Under the pieces are notes generated by a model. The model ran no database searches and had not been told where the DNA came from. It saw only the letters and a list, made by a program, of their open reading frames with translations. Made by a program: the position numbers and the translations under genes. From assembly GCA_049680295.1 (NCBI GenBank), contig JBAUHN010000332.1, positions 1-8,049 on the forward strand: DNA of 8,049 nucleotides, read 5' to 3'. Each line of letters opens with the position of its first letter. Within the stretch, counting starts at the first letter, position 1. This document shows positions 1-5,420 of this stretch, piece by piece. Origin of the DNA: JBAUHN01 sp049680295 (GTDB lineage: Bacteria > Pseudomonadota > Alphaproteobacteria > Rhodobacterales > Rhodobacteraceae).

Positions 1-53
1 AGATAAGCCAAAGATCGGAGCCTGAAATTTGCATACTGTGGGGCCAATACCAA

Positions 54-90
54 GAAACCCTTGTTTAGAAACAGAGGTTTGGAGGGTTTC
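54..90. repeat. Nested inverted repeat in the leader of the Usp cluster
   Basis: The 7-nt arms GAAACCC (54-60) and GGGTTTC (84-90) are perfect reverse complements. They enclose a second perfect repeat, TGTTT-AG-AAACA (62-73). No T-run follows, so a terminator is unlikely. An operator or an RNA structure in the leader of the downstream stress genes is possible. The inner repeat only loosely resembles an FNR box (TTG and CA kept, other positions differ), so no regulator is assigned. The repeat is seen in the sequence; any function is inference. Confidence 0.4.
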
Positions 91-266
91 CTTAGGACGC
101 ACCCTGTAAATCTAACGCTAAAAAGAGTAAACAGATAGTCGAAGAGCCGCATGTCCAGCCTAACCAAAGCCGGACGTAAGACGAGTAAAAATCTCGCGCA
201 GCAGAGCGGACCTAAACCTCATCACACAACGATCAGCTCGCGCAGTTTGCGCCGATTGCTGGTTTG
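91..266 (+). other. Non-coding leader upstream of the first Usp gene
   Basis: No convincing gene lies here; short frames are interrupted by stops. Together with positions 1-90 it forms about 278 nt of upstream region that should hold the promoter of the Usp-XRE-Usp cluster. No clear -35/-10 pair could be picked out. A weak CGAG/CTCG inverted repeat flanks the A-rich stretch near 184-198. Confidence 0.4.
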
Positions 267-272
267 AAAGGA
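267..272 (+). promoter_or_regulatory. Ribosome binding site deciding the Usp1 start
   Basis: AAAGGA lies 6 nt before the ATG at 279. The reading frame could be extended to a TTG at 264, but that codon precedes the Shine-Dalgarno sequence. The paralogue also begins at the equivalent residue, so 279 is the supported start. Confidence 0.75.
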
Positions 273-278
273 ACAACT

Positions 279-1037
279 ATGAAGACCTATGTGAAAGAGC
301 GATGTACCAACCCCCGTGCGTTCTATCAGACTGCGCAGGATGTGATTGAAGATGATGTACTCGGACCGTCCGAGAAGGAATTGGCCCTGAAGACGATGGC
401 TGCCCAAGTGGAACTCATCGATGATGTGGAAGTCGACGAAGTTCTGACGGTGGGTGACCATCCGCCGGAACTTTTGGCGATACATAACGCTCTGTCGGAT
501 CTTGGCGAACCACACGGGTTCCCCGACCAAAACAGCGACAAGCCTAACGGCACCGAAGAAATCGATCACATCGTTGTAGCCTTTTCCGGCAATTCTGAGG
601 TGGACAAGCCGGTTTGCGCAGCCGCTTGCAAAGTAGCCAAGATCACAGGTGCTCATGTTCATTTCGTGAATGTGATCACACATGTGACCGACCCGGCCGA
701 GTATGGTGCTTTGGGGCCCGTCGGATCGGCCACGGTCGCGCCGCATGTGGGCATTCGGGAACTCGATGCCGAACGCGCGCAACGCAAGGAAGAATTTGCC
801 GAGTTCGCGCGTCACTGTGAGCTGCCGAAGGCGTACTCCGTCGAAGTGCGCACAGGCATTGCTGACGAGGAAATCGTTCAGGCCGCCAATGAAGGGGACG
901 CCTCGCTGATCGTCGTTGGCTCCTGTGAAAAGACCTGGCTGGATGGTATTCTTTCCACGGACGTCGCCAGAGAGGTGACAAGCAAGGCGAAACGACCCGT
1001 CCTTGTTGTTCCAGAAGCCGGTCATTCGGTGGCATAA
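279..1037 (+). CDS. Universal stress protein with N-terminal helical module (Usp1)
   Basis: A 252-residue protein with two parts. Residues about 1-75 form a charged, probably helical module with the pattern NP..FYQT..DVIEDD.L...EK..ALKTMA. This resembles a small stand-alone protein family of proteobacteria (xTPxxVLxDxxLSxxEKxxIL) often found near Usp genes; that link is from memory. Residues about 95-246 are a Usp fold: HIVVAFSG opens the first beta strand, and IVVGSCEKTWLDGIL with RPVLVVP closes the domain. The nucleotide-binding signature G-2x-G-9x-G-[ST] is not kept: G214 is followed by Glu where the second Gly is expected, and the last GS is ST. It may therefore be a UspA-like form that does not bind ATP. 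It is cytosolic, with no signal peptide. Only 2 nt separate its TAA from the XRE gene, so they are co-transcribed. It is clearly paralogous to the gene at 1519. Family assignment is strong; the process it protects against is unknown. Confidence 0.9.
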   Translation: MKTYVKERCTNPRAFYQTAQDVIEDDVLGPSEKELALKTMAAQVELIDDVEVDEVLTVGDHPPELLAIHNALSDLGEPHGFPDQNSDKPNGTEEIDHIVVAFSGNSEVDKPVCAAACKVAKITGAHVHFVNVITHVTDPAEYGALGPVGSATVAPHVGIRELDAERAQRKEEFAEFARHCELPKAYSVEVRTGIADEEIVQAANEGDASLIVVGSCEKTWLDGILSTDVAREVTSKAKRPVLVVPEAGHSVA

Positions 1038-1039
1038 CG

Positions 1040-1453
1040 ATGGCTGCGTCGAAGTCAGACATTTCAAGCGTAGGTTTCGGGAGCCGGTTGCGCATCGCGC
1101 GTGAACGGAGCCAGGTGACGCCTGCCGAGGTATCGAAGATGCTTGGGGTTTCGGCGAAGACGTATTCTCGCTGGGAGGCCGGACACGGAAAGCCCCGAGC
1201 AAATCGCCTGCCAATCATCGCCGGTACGCTCAATGTGCCGATGCGCTGGTTGATGCCCGGCGAGGGTAAATTGGGTGATCCGGACGACGACCAAGCCACT
1301 CGAGAGAAAAACCGTGAACTCCTCAACGAAGTTCGGGCGATCAAGGAAACCATGGACCCAGCTGCGGAAAGGTTGGCTGGTATCGAAGCCCGTCTGCGCA
1401 AGATAGCTAAGCGATACGCAGCTCAAGAAAGCGAACTTGAGCCCTTTCCCTGA
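1040..1453 (+). CDS. XRE-family (Cro/CI-type) transcriptional regulator
   Basis: A 137-residue DNA-binding protein. Residues about 13-72 are a classical helix-turn-helix: FGSRLRIARERSQVTPAEVS, then LGVSAKTYSRWEAGHGKPR, then the LNVPMRWLMPGEG tail typical of XRE proteins. Residues about 85-130 are highly charged with regular hydrophobic spacing (NRELLNEVRAIKE, AERLAGIEARLRKIAKRY), which suggests a coiled coil for dimerisation. It starts 2 nt after the stop of Usp1 and ends 65 nt before the start of Usp2, so it probably sits inside one transcript and may regulate the cluster. No partner toxin is adjacent, which argues against an antitoxin. The target sites are not known; the nested repeat at 54-90 is one candidate, by inference only. 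Confidence 0.88.
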   Translation: MAASKSDISSVGFGSRLRIARERSQVTPAEVSKMLGVSAKTYSRWEAGHGKPRANRLPIIAGTLNVPMRWLMPGEGKLGDPDDDQATREKNRELLNEVRAIKETMDPAAERLAGIEARLRKIAKRYAAQESELEPFP

Positions 1454-1518
1454 CGCGGCTGATGCCAATCCCCAACACATCCCACAATGGAATTTTTAAA
1501 GGAGAAATGGAGAATACC

Positions 1519-2256
1519 ATGACCCATTACGCAAGAGAACGCATTGCAAACCCGGTGTATTTTTTCGAAACGCCGGACGAAGTCTTGGAGGATGACAAAC
1601 TCTCGCAGGACCAAAAGGAGAAAGTCCTCAAATCCATGGCGGTCGACGCCGAACAGATGGTTGATGCCACGGCCGAGGGTATGGAAAGCCCCGAACAGTC
1701 CTACAAGTCGGAGGATCTGCGGCGCGCGCTGGCAAAGCTGCGTGAGATTACACACGCCGCGAACACGATGGTGCAACCGCAGCAAACTCCAGTAGGGCGA
1801 TTCAAGCAAATCGTTGTCGTGACGACCGTGAGCCAAGACCTCAACCGTGTCGTGCTGGACCACGCATTGGATCTGTCGGAAATGTCCGGTGGAGAGGTCT
1901 CATTGCTCAATGTCGTCCCGCAAGAAATTGATGCGGTCGGTCCGGCTATCGCCGTGCCGATGGCCGGGACGGCACAGGTTGTCAGTGTCGATCAATCGGA
2001 GATCCTCGAAGATCGCAAAAAGCTGCTGACGGAGCTTCGCGACATATCCGGCGCAGACGAAACCGTCGCAATAGAAGTGCGCTCCGGCCCAATCGAAGAT
2101 GAGATTGTTGATTACGCCGAGACGTTTGGGGCGGATGTTATTGTCGTTGGTTCACCCAACAGGTCGTGGCTTGAGGGTCTGTTTGAACCCGCGATGCACC
2201 GACAGGTCACGAAGTTTGCGCCTTGCCCGGTCCTTGTGGTGCCAGAGCAGACCTGA
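1519..2256 (+). CDS. Universal stress protein with N-terminal helical module (Usp2)
   Basis: A 245-residue paralogue of the protein at 279. The N-terminal module (about 1-80) has NPVYFFETPDEVLEDDKLS, then a KEKVLKSMAVDAEQM stretch, then an EDLRRALAKLREI helix. This longer form matches the stand-alone VL.D..LS...K..IL family better than Usp1 does. Residues about 95-243 are the Usp domain (FKQIVVVTTVS at the start; VIVVGSPNRSWLEGLFEP and CPVLVVP at the end). As in Usp1, the glycine-rich nucleotide-binding signature is degenerate (G211 kept, Asn where the second Gly belongs). The frame opens at an ATG at 1462, and another ATG lies at 1507. The start at 1519 is preferred because GGAG (1509-1512) precedes it by 6 nt and because it aligns with the Usp1 start (MKTYVKERCTNP versus MTHYARERIANP). 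The ATG at 1507, with AAAGGAG at 1498-1504, is too close to its Shine-Dalgarno but cannot be excluded. Confidence 0.9.
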   Translation: MTHYARERIANPVYFFETPDEVLEDDKLSQDQKEKVLKSMAVDAEQMVDATAEGMESPEQSYKSEDLRRALAKLREITHAANTMVQPQQTPVGRFKQIVVVTTVSQDLNRVVLDHALDLSEMSGGEVSLLNVVPQEIDAVGPAIAVPMAGTAQVVSVDQSEILEDRKKLLTELRDISGADETVAIEVRSGPIEDEIVDYAETFGADVIVVGSPNRSWLEGLFEPAMHRQVTKFAPCPVLVVPEQT

Positions 2257-2442
2257 TCACAATCCGGTCTCTGAAAAATCCAAAAATCGCGTCGTTTCTC
2301 TTTGTTACCCTCATATGCCAAGGACCCTTAATCAAGAAATCCGGCGTGCAGACCGCATGGGCCGCTGTCAGTCGCAAACCGCGATCCTCCGTGTTGCAAA
2401 GCTAGGAAAGAAGCTGTTTGTCGCAAGTAGAGGAACATTGAT
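2257..2442 (+). other. Intergenic gap between Usp2 and the exoD-like gene
   Basis: 186 nt without a supported gene. A frame of about 46 codons can be opened at 2316, but it runs into the exoD-like gene and shows no recognisable protein. No hairpin with a T-run follows Usp2, so read-through into the next gene is possible. The exoD-like gene has its own ribosome binding site, GAGGAA at 2430-2435. Confidence 0.4.
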
Positions 2443-3036
2443 ATGTCAGATGTAACCGTCGGAACGGGCATTGGGCCCCTAACCAAGTCACTCGATGAGG
2501 TTCGGCGCGCCGCATCCGGCGGGCAGGTTTCGGTGGACGAGATTACCGATGTTCTCAAAGAACGCGGGCTTCTGCCGATCATACTGTTCCCAGCGATTGT
2601 CGCCGCGACGCCCCTTTCAGGTATTCCGGGGCTGTCTGGGTTCTGTGGCATCCTGATTGCGATCCTGTCGTTTGAAATGCTGCTTGGGTTTCGAAAGGTC
2701 CGTCTTCCCGAGAAGGTTCGATCCAGATCAATTGATGCCAACAAACTGAAGACTGCTCTCTCGCGGATCCAGCCAGTCGTTTCCTGGGTTGAACGCCGCA
2801 CAAGACGTCGGCTTGCTATATTCTTCCATCGTCCGCTAGTCTGGGTTCCCCAGTTGCTGTGTCTCGTTACCGGACTTGCAATGCCATTCCTTGAGGTCAT
2901 CCCATTCTCGGCGTCGATCGCTGCAATCGCAGTCTGTTTGCTGGTGATGGCAATGCTGACGGCAGATGGTCTGTTCTTCATACTTGCGCTACTGCCGTAT
3001 GCCGGCCTTGCGTTCATCGTTGCCAGGGTGACGTGA
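2443..3036 (+). CDS. exoD: ExoD-family exopolysaccharide synthesis membrane protein
   Basis: A 197-residue inner-membrane protein of the ExoD family, named after a rhizobial gene needed for exopolysaccharide production and alkali tolerance; the biochemical activity is not established. Residues 1-42 are cytosolic and contain a short helix with VSVDEITDVLKERG. Hydrophobic segments follow at about 43-59, 63-82, 131-150, 153-173 and 177-195. The family signatures are the PLSGIPGLSGFCGILIAI stretch after the first segment, the LLGFRKVRLPEKV basic turn, and AMLTADGLFFIL near the end. GAGGAA lies 7 nt before the ATG. It is close to full length for the family. It follows the Usp cluster on the same strand, which fits an envelope-stress theme, but the 186-nt gap leaves an operon unproven. 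The gene symbol reflects family membership, not proven orthology. Confidence 0.85.
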   Translation: MSDVTVGTGIGPLTKSLDEVRRAASGGQVSVDEITDVLKERGLLPIILFPAIVAATPLSGIPGLSGFCGILIAILSFEMLLGFRKVRLPEKVRSRSIDANKLKTALSRIQPVVSWVERRTRRRLAIFFHRPLVWVPQLLCLVTGLAMPFLEVIPFSASIAAIAVCLLVMAMLTADGLFFILALLPYAGLAFIVARVT

Positions 3037-3131
3037 CCAATAAGTGAATGGCTGTTCTCTTTGCTGCGTGGCAGTAACAGATCTCTTGCTCATGCGGCAT
3101 ACAGCAATCTGAAAGCACCAATTTACAAACC

Positions 3132-3149
3132 GCCCACACGATGGGCCTT
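3132..3149 (+). terminator. Possible weak terminator of the exoD-like gene
   Basis: The stem GCCCA (3132-3136) pairs with TGGGC (3142-3146) across a 5-nt loop and is followed by CTTTGG. The stem is short and the T-run is only three long, so this is a weak candidate about 95 nt past the exoD stop. The rest of 3037-3166 shows no gene. Confidence 0.3.
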
Positions 3150-3181
3150 TGGTGAAACAGCCAGATTGTCAATCGGTCTTG

Positions 3182-3217
3182 AAGTTTGACCCCTTACCGG
3201 CATCCAAATTTGCCCCC
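3182..3217. repeat. IS21 terminal direct repeats
   Basis: AAGTTTGACCCC (3182-3193) and AAATTTGCCCCC (3206-3217) match at 10 of 12 positions with a 24-nt period, just inside the TGTCAATCGG end. IS21 elements are known to have multiple transposase-binding repeats at their ends. The repeat is visible; the binding role is inferred from the family. Confidence 0.6.
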
Positions 3218-3294
3218 TGATGCAGAGCAGGCCCGACACTGCATGGTCTTCATCTAATGCAGAAGCGGTGGGCCTGCGTGGTTGCCGTCTGGCG

Positions 3295-3480
3295 TTACGC
3301 CCGGTTTTCTAAAGCGCCCGCTTTCGGTGCCGGTCTCGACGATCTCGCAGTGGTGCGTCAGCTGGTCTGGTAGCGCGGTGGTCATCTTTGCGTCCATTGC
3401 CCGGCAGGCGATTGCGTAGCAATCTGCCGAAAGGGACCGAAAACGCAGGGCCATTCGCCGAAAGCCATGTTGGTGATGAC
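3295..3480 (-). pseudogene. istB: istB remnant (IS21 helper ATPase, C-terminal end only)
   Basis: Only the last 50 or so codons of the IS21 helper ATPase remain. Positions 3480-3436 encode VITNMAFGEWPCVFG. After an extraneous 41 nt (3395-3435) the protein resumes in another frame at 3394 with DAKMTTALPDQLTHHCEIVE. In intact relatives the residues VFG and DAKM are contiguous. The end, which should read RFKNRA-stop at 3295-3297, is put out of frame by one extra A in TTTAGAAAA, so the current frame runs on to 3254. All of the ATP-binding part (Walker A and B) is gone. Cannot be functional. Confidence 0.8.
3395..3435. repeat. 41-nt palindromic insert inside the istB remnant
   Basis: The block that separates the codons for VFG and DAKM folds into a hairpin. 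GATTGC (3410-3415) and GCAATC (3419-3424) surround the loop GTA, and CGGCA (3402-3406) pairs with TGCCG (3425-3429) across a 3-nt bulge. Because it interrupts a conserved protein junction it is a real insertion rather than ancestral sequence. It has the size and shape of a small dispersed palindromic repeat (REP-like) of the host genome. That identity is inference. Confidence 0.6.
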
Positions 3481-3850
3481 TAGGATCGTGTCCACCGCGG
3501 TCTTCATTTTGTCACAGATACCTTTAGCACAGGCCCCGCCGAAGAACGCAAACGCCTTGTCATGCGCGTCGAACACCGTCTCCTGACCCTAAGACGGACA
3601 TGTGCAACCTTCACCGTCACAATCGCCCCGTCGAGGATGGCGATCTCATGGCTCCGGTCGAACTGATACGCCACGCCGGGGTCGAAGCTCTGCGGGACAT
3701 ACGCAGCCGCAGATACTTCCTGCGTTGCTTTCGACCAGCTTGCCACATACCGCCGCACCGCATCATAGCTGCCGTCATAGCCGCGGTTGCGCAGCTCTTC
3801 GTAAACCCGGACAAGTGTCAGGCGCACGCGCGACACCAGAGTCCCTGTTC
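3481..3850 (-). pseudogene. istA: istA remnant (IS21 DDE transposase)
   Basis: This is a fragment of the IS21 transposase. From about 3836 down to 3591 it reads LTLVRVYEELRNRGYDGSYD, then AYVPQSFDPGVAYQFDRSHE and VTVKVAHVRL, including the first catalytic-type Asp region (YQFD, with Arg where Trp is usual). The roughly 15 codons expected between HVRL and VFDAHD are deleted and the frame changes. From 3582 to 3481 the protein continues as ETVFDAHDKAFAFFGGA and ICDKMKTAVDTIL. At 3480 it runs directly into istB sequence in the same frame, so the rest of istA, including further catalytic residues, is lost. The N-terminal helix-turn-helix part is also missing beyond about 3850. A GTG at 3834-3836 can open a frame, but it is internal to the original gene. 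Confidence 0.8.
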
Positions 3851-4131
3851 GGGACGCTGGCCGTATGGCAGGCGGAACCCTTAGATTGAGAGAACTGCCA
3901 GTCGGGTTAGAGCGCAGCGGAGACCCAGCTGACTATTGGCTCAAGCGATCACGGTCATGCCCGCGATCTCATCAGTTAAGTGCACGAAGGATCGACACCC
4001 GCATGGGCGGAGGCGCAGCTCAAGCGGCTTCGGGCGCAGCCAAGAGCCTGGTCAGCGTGAAGACGCTGGCGGGCAAAAGAGCTTGGACCAAAGATTCTCC
4101 ACTTGACGATCGTGCGGTGACATTGAGTATC
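3851..4131. other. Unrecognised decayed stretch left of the toxin-antitoxin pair
   Basis: About 280 nt with no gene I can support. A plus-strand frame of 108 codons (3865-4191) stays open, but its protein is compositionally odd, lacks a ribosome binding site and ends inside the antitoxin start region. A second frame near 3999-4052 has a helix-like AEAQLKRLRAQ stretch but stops at once. This may be debris of the missing IS21 end or of another gene. Confidence 0.3.
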
Positions 4132-4174
4132 TTGACAAAGGTGCATCATATGATAACTATGTTTAGCTCATATG
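4132..4174 (+). promoter_or_regulatory. Probable promoter and paired operator of the Xre-RES pair
   Basis: TTGACA (4132-4137) is a perfect -35-type hexamer. The A/T-rich stretch at 4148-4163 can hold a loose -10. Two copies of CATATG (4147-4152 and 4169-4174) lie 22 nt apart, about two helical turns. The first extends to the perfect 8-nt palindrome TCATATGA; the second keeps 7 of 8 positions and abuts the ribosome binding site GGAGA. Antitoxins of this class are known to repress their own operons, so these are good candidate Xre sites. The spacing is seen directly; the role is inference. Confidence 0.5.
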
Positions 4175-4184
4175 GAGACTTACC

Positions 4185-4601
4185 ATGTTAAACCCTGTCC
4201 AATACGCCTCCGAGCAGGCAGTCGTGCAACCTGTTGCAGAAGGAGACAAGATCGCTGCGATCGTAAAGGCTGTCGTTCGTGCAGCGGACGCGTGGGGGCT
4301 GTCAAATGCCGAGGCTGCCGCATTGTTCGATGTTCCGAGCGCAACTTGGGGTCGGATGAAAGTTGGCACCTATAAGGGCATGCTCGATCAAGACAAGGTC
4401 ACAAGGGCAAGCCTGCTTATCGGGCTCTACAAGGGTCTTCGGCTTCTGTTTGATGGCCCTTTGACCTATGGCTGGCCAAAAGCAGCAAATAGCGGAGCTG
4501 GTTTCAATGGCAAATCCCCAGTGCAGGTGATGTCAGAAGGTGGCATCCCCGCAATGGTGAAAGTGCGTCAACATATTGACGCGTTGAGGGGAGGAATGTG
4601 A
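4185..4601 (+). CDS. Xre/MbcA/ParS-type antitoxin of a RES toxin
   Basis: A 138-residue antitoxin that should bind and block the RES toxin encoded next to it and repress the shared promoter. Residues about 20-66 are an Xre-like helix-turn-helix (IVKAVVRAADAWGLSNAEAA and LFDVPSATWGRMKVGTY). Residues about 70-138 are the toxin-binding MbcA/ParS/Xre domain (DUF2384): SLLIGLYKGLRLLFDG, then NGKSPVQVMSEGGIPAMVKV and a final VRQHIDALRGG helix, the conserved end of this family. GGAGA lies about 6 nt before the ATG. The stop TGA overlaps the toxin start by 4 nt (GTGA), which gives translational coupling and the usual antitoxin-first order. Length and motifs are complete. I see no defect, so the pair is probably active. 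Confidence 0.92.
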   Translation: MLNPVQYASEQAVVQPVAEGDKIAAIVKAVVRAADAWGLSNAEAAALFDVPSATWGRMKVGTYKGMLDQDKVTRASLLIGLYKGLRLLFDGPLTYGWPKAANSGAGFNGKSPVQVMSEGGIPAMVKVRQHIDALRGGM

Positions 4602-5308
4602 TCCGAGCCGCCGACCTTGAGGAATTAGAATTCACAGACCCGACAACTGTCCGGCTCATTCCCACGGCTTTTATTGATGAGCCGGCGATAGCGCCCTTGG
4701 CAGATGATGAAGACGACCTCGCATTCCTTGAAGAGATTGAGGGGTTAACATCTGCGCGGCTCTCGCTGAGTCTACCGATTCCAGGTGGCCTAAACCCAGC
4801 TGAGCTCCTTACCGAAGCGGACGGCTTCGGCTGGACCTACGTGAATGCCGCGTTCTGTTACACGCGGACAACCGGCAATCGGTTCAACGGGCCAGATCGG
4901 GGAGCTTGGTATGCTTCACATGGCGAAACTGCACTTGAGACCGCCCAGGCGGAAGTCGCTTGGCATCTCACTCGAGAGCTTGAGGCAACGGGAGTGTTTG
5001 AAAACACGACTTCATACCGCGAATTGATCGCCGGGTTCACGAGCAGATTTCACACTCTAAATGGGCATGCTGGCAGCAATGCGTTGAATCCGGATCCGTC
5101 TGTGGCTTATCCGGTTGGCCAAACACTCGCGCGCGACGTCCTTGGTTCTGGTGGGAATGGACTGCTCTACCCGTCGGTAAGGCACGACGAAGGACAGTGT
5201 TTGGTCGCGTTGCGACCTCATATGGTTCAAAATGTCAGACAAGGTGATACCTGGGTCTTTGTTTGGGCGGGGGATACCAGCCCTCAAATTTCGAAAGCCG
5301 CGCCTTGA
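4598..5308 (+). CDS. RES-domain toxin (predicted NAD+ phosphorylase/hydrolase)
   Basis: A 236-residue toxin of the RES family; characterised members destroy cellular NAD+ and stop growth. It starts with GTG inside the antitoxin stop, with a GGGGAGG ribosome site just before. Residues about 17-55 carry the family N-terminal pattern VRLIPTAFIDEP...LEEIEGLTSARL. The catalytic part includes YTRTTGNRFNGPDRGAWYAS (residues 88-107), with the conserved Arg and the aromatic, followed by GETALETAQAEVAWH with the conserved Glu, and GLLYPSVRHDEGQCLVALRP (188-207) with the conserved Ser. Arg, Glu and Ser are the name-giving RES residues, and all are present at sensible places. The C-terminal tail after about 225 is probably disordered. 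No truncation is visible. A cysteine desulfurase-like stub begins 10 nt downstream and may once have been part of the same transcript. Confidence 0.92.
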   Translation: MIRAADLEELEFTDPTTVRLIPTAFIDEPAIAPLADDEDDLAFLEEIEGLTSARLSLSLPIPGGLNPAELLTEADGFGWTYVNAAFCYTRTTGNRFNGPDRGAWYASHGETALETAQAEVAWHLTRELEATGVFENTTSYRELIAGFTSRFHTLNGHAGSNALNPDPSVAYPVGQTLARDVLGSGGNGLLYPSVRHDEGQCLVALRPHMVQNVRQGDTWVFVWAGDTSPQISKAAP

Positions 5309-5318
5309 GGCGTGCCAG

Positions 5319-5420
5319 ATGAAACCATCAACGCACATGATTTACCTTGATGGTTTCTCAAGCTGGCCGATTAGACCCGAAGCAAGAGACGCGTTGATCG
5401 AAGCGTTGAGTTTGCCAGGC
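5319..5420 (+). pseudogene. 5' stub of a cysteine desulfurase-like (class V aminotransferase) gene
   Basis: The first 34 codons read MIYLDGFSSWPIRPEARDAL (residues 7-26) and then IEALSLPG. This is the usual opening of NifS/IscS-type cysteine desulfurases (YLDxxATTPxxPEAxxAM...PGN), PLP enzymes that take sulfur from cysteine. The match stops exactly at codon 34, where the IS6-family terminal repeat begins (5421). The frame then runs through the insertion sequence to a stop at 5469-5471, giving at most a 50-residue product. The PLP lysine and catalytic Cys are absent, so it is dead. TGAGG (5306-5310) overlaps the toxin stop and precedes the ATG by 8 nt, so the gene was probably coupled to the RES toxin. 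The start at 5337 is less likely because it lacks such a site. The rest of the gene is not in this window. Confidence 0.65.

Larger units (their letters stand above)
3167..3850 (-). mobile_element. Decayed IS21-family insertion sequence
   Basis: This is the remnant of a two-gene IS21 element lying on the minus strand. The end beyond istB starts with TGTCAATCGG at 3167, matching IS21 ends as I know them. It carries two related 12-mers 24 nt apart (3182-3193 and 3206-3217), which look like transposase-binding repeats. Next come an istB tail (3295-3480) and fragments of istA (3481 to about 3850). The other terminus was not found, so the left limit is approximate. Several deletions and an insertion make it non-functional. 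About 1.5 kb or more is missing compared with a typical IS21 of about 2-2.5 kb. Confidence 0.8.

Noticed and set aside
61..74. TTGTTTAGAAACAG as an FNR-type site
   Set aside because: It departs from TTGAT-N4-ATCAA at several positions, and no promoter could be located nearby. It is reported only as an inverted repeat.
222..1214. Long minus-strand open frame (330 codons) across Usp1 and the XRE gene
   Set aside because: It is antisense to two well-supported genes, and its protein has no recognisable domain or ribosome binding site. It is a codon-bias shadow.
2316..2455. Small frame (about 46 codons) between Usp2 and the exoD-like gene
   Set aside because: It overlaps the exoD start, has no Shine-Dalgarno sequence and resembles nothing recognised.
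2328..3017. Minus-strand open frame (229 codons) opposite the exoD-like gene
   Set aside because: It is a low-complexity, Arg/Ser-rich translation complementary to a clear ExoD protein, with no family features.
3600..3889. Plus-strand frames opposite istA
   Set aside because: The minus strand carries clear IstA motifs (YQFDRSHE, VTVKVAHVRL), so the plus frames are shadows.
3865..4191. Plus-strand frame of 108 codons before the antitoxin
   Set aside because: It has no ribosome binding site, no recognisable protein and an end inside the antitoxin start region. It is kept only as an unexplained stretch.
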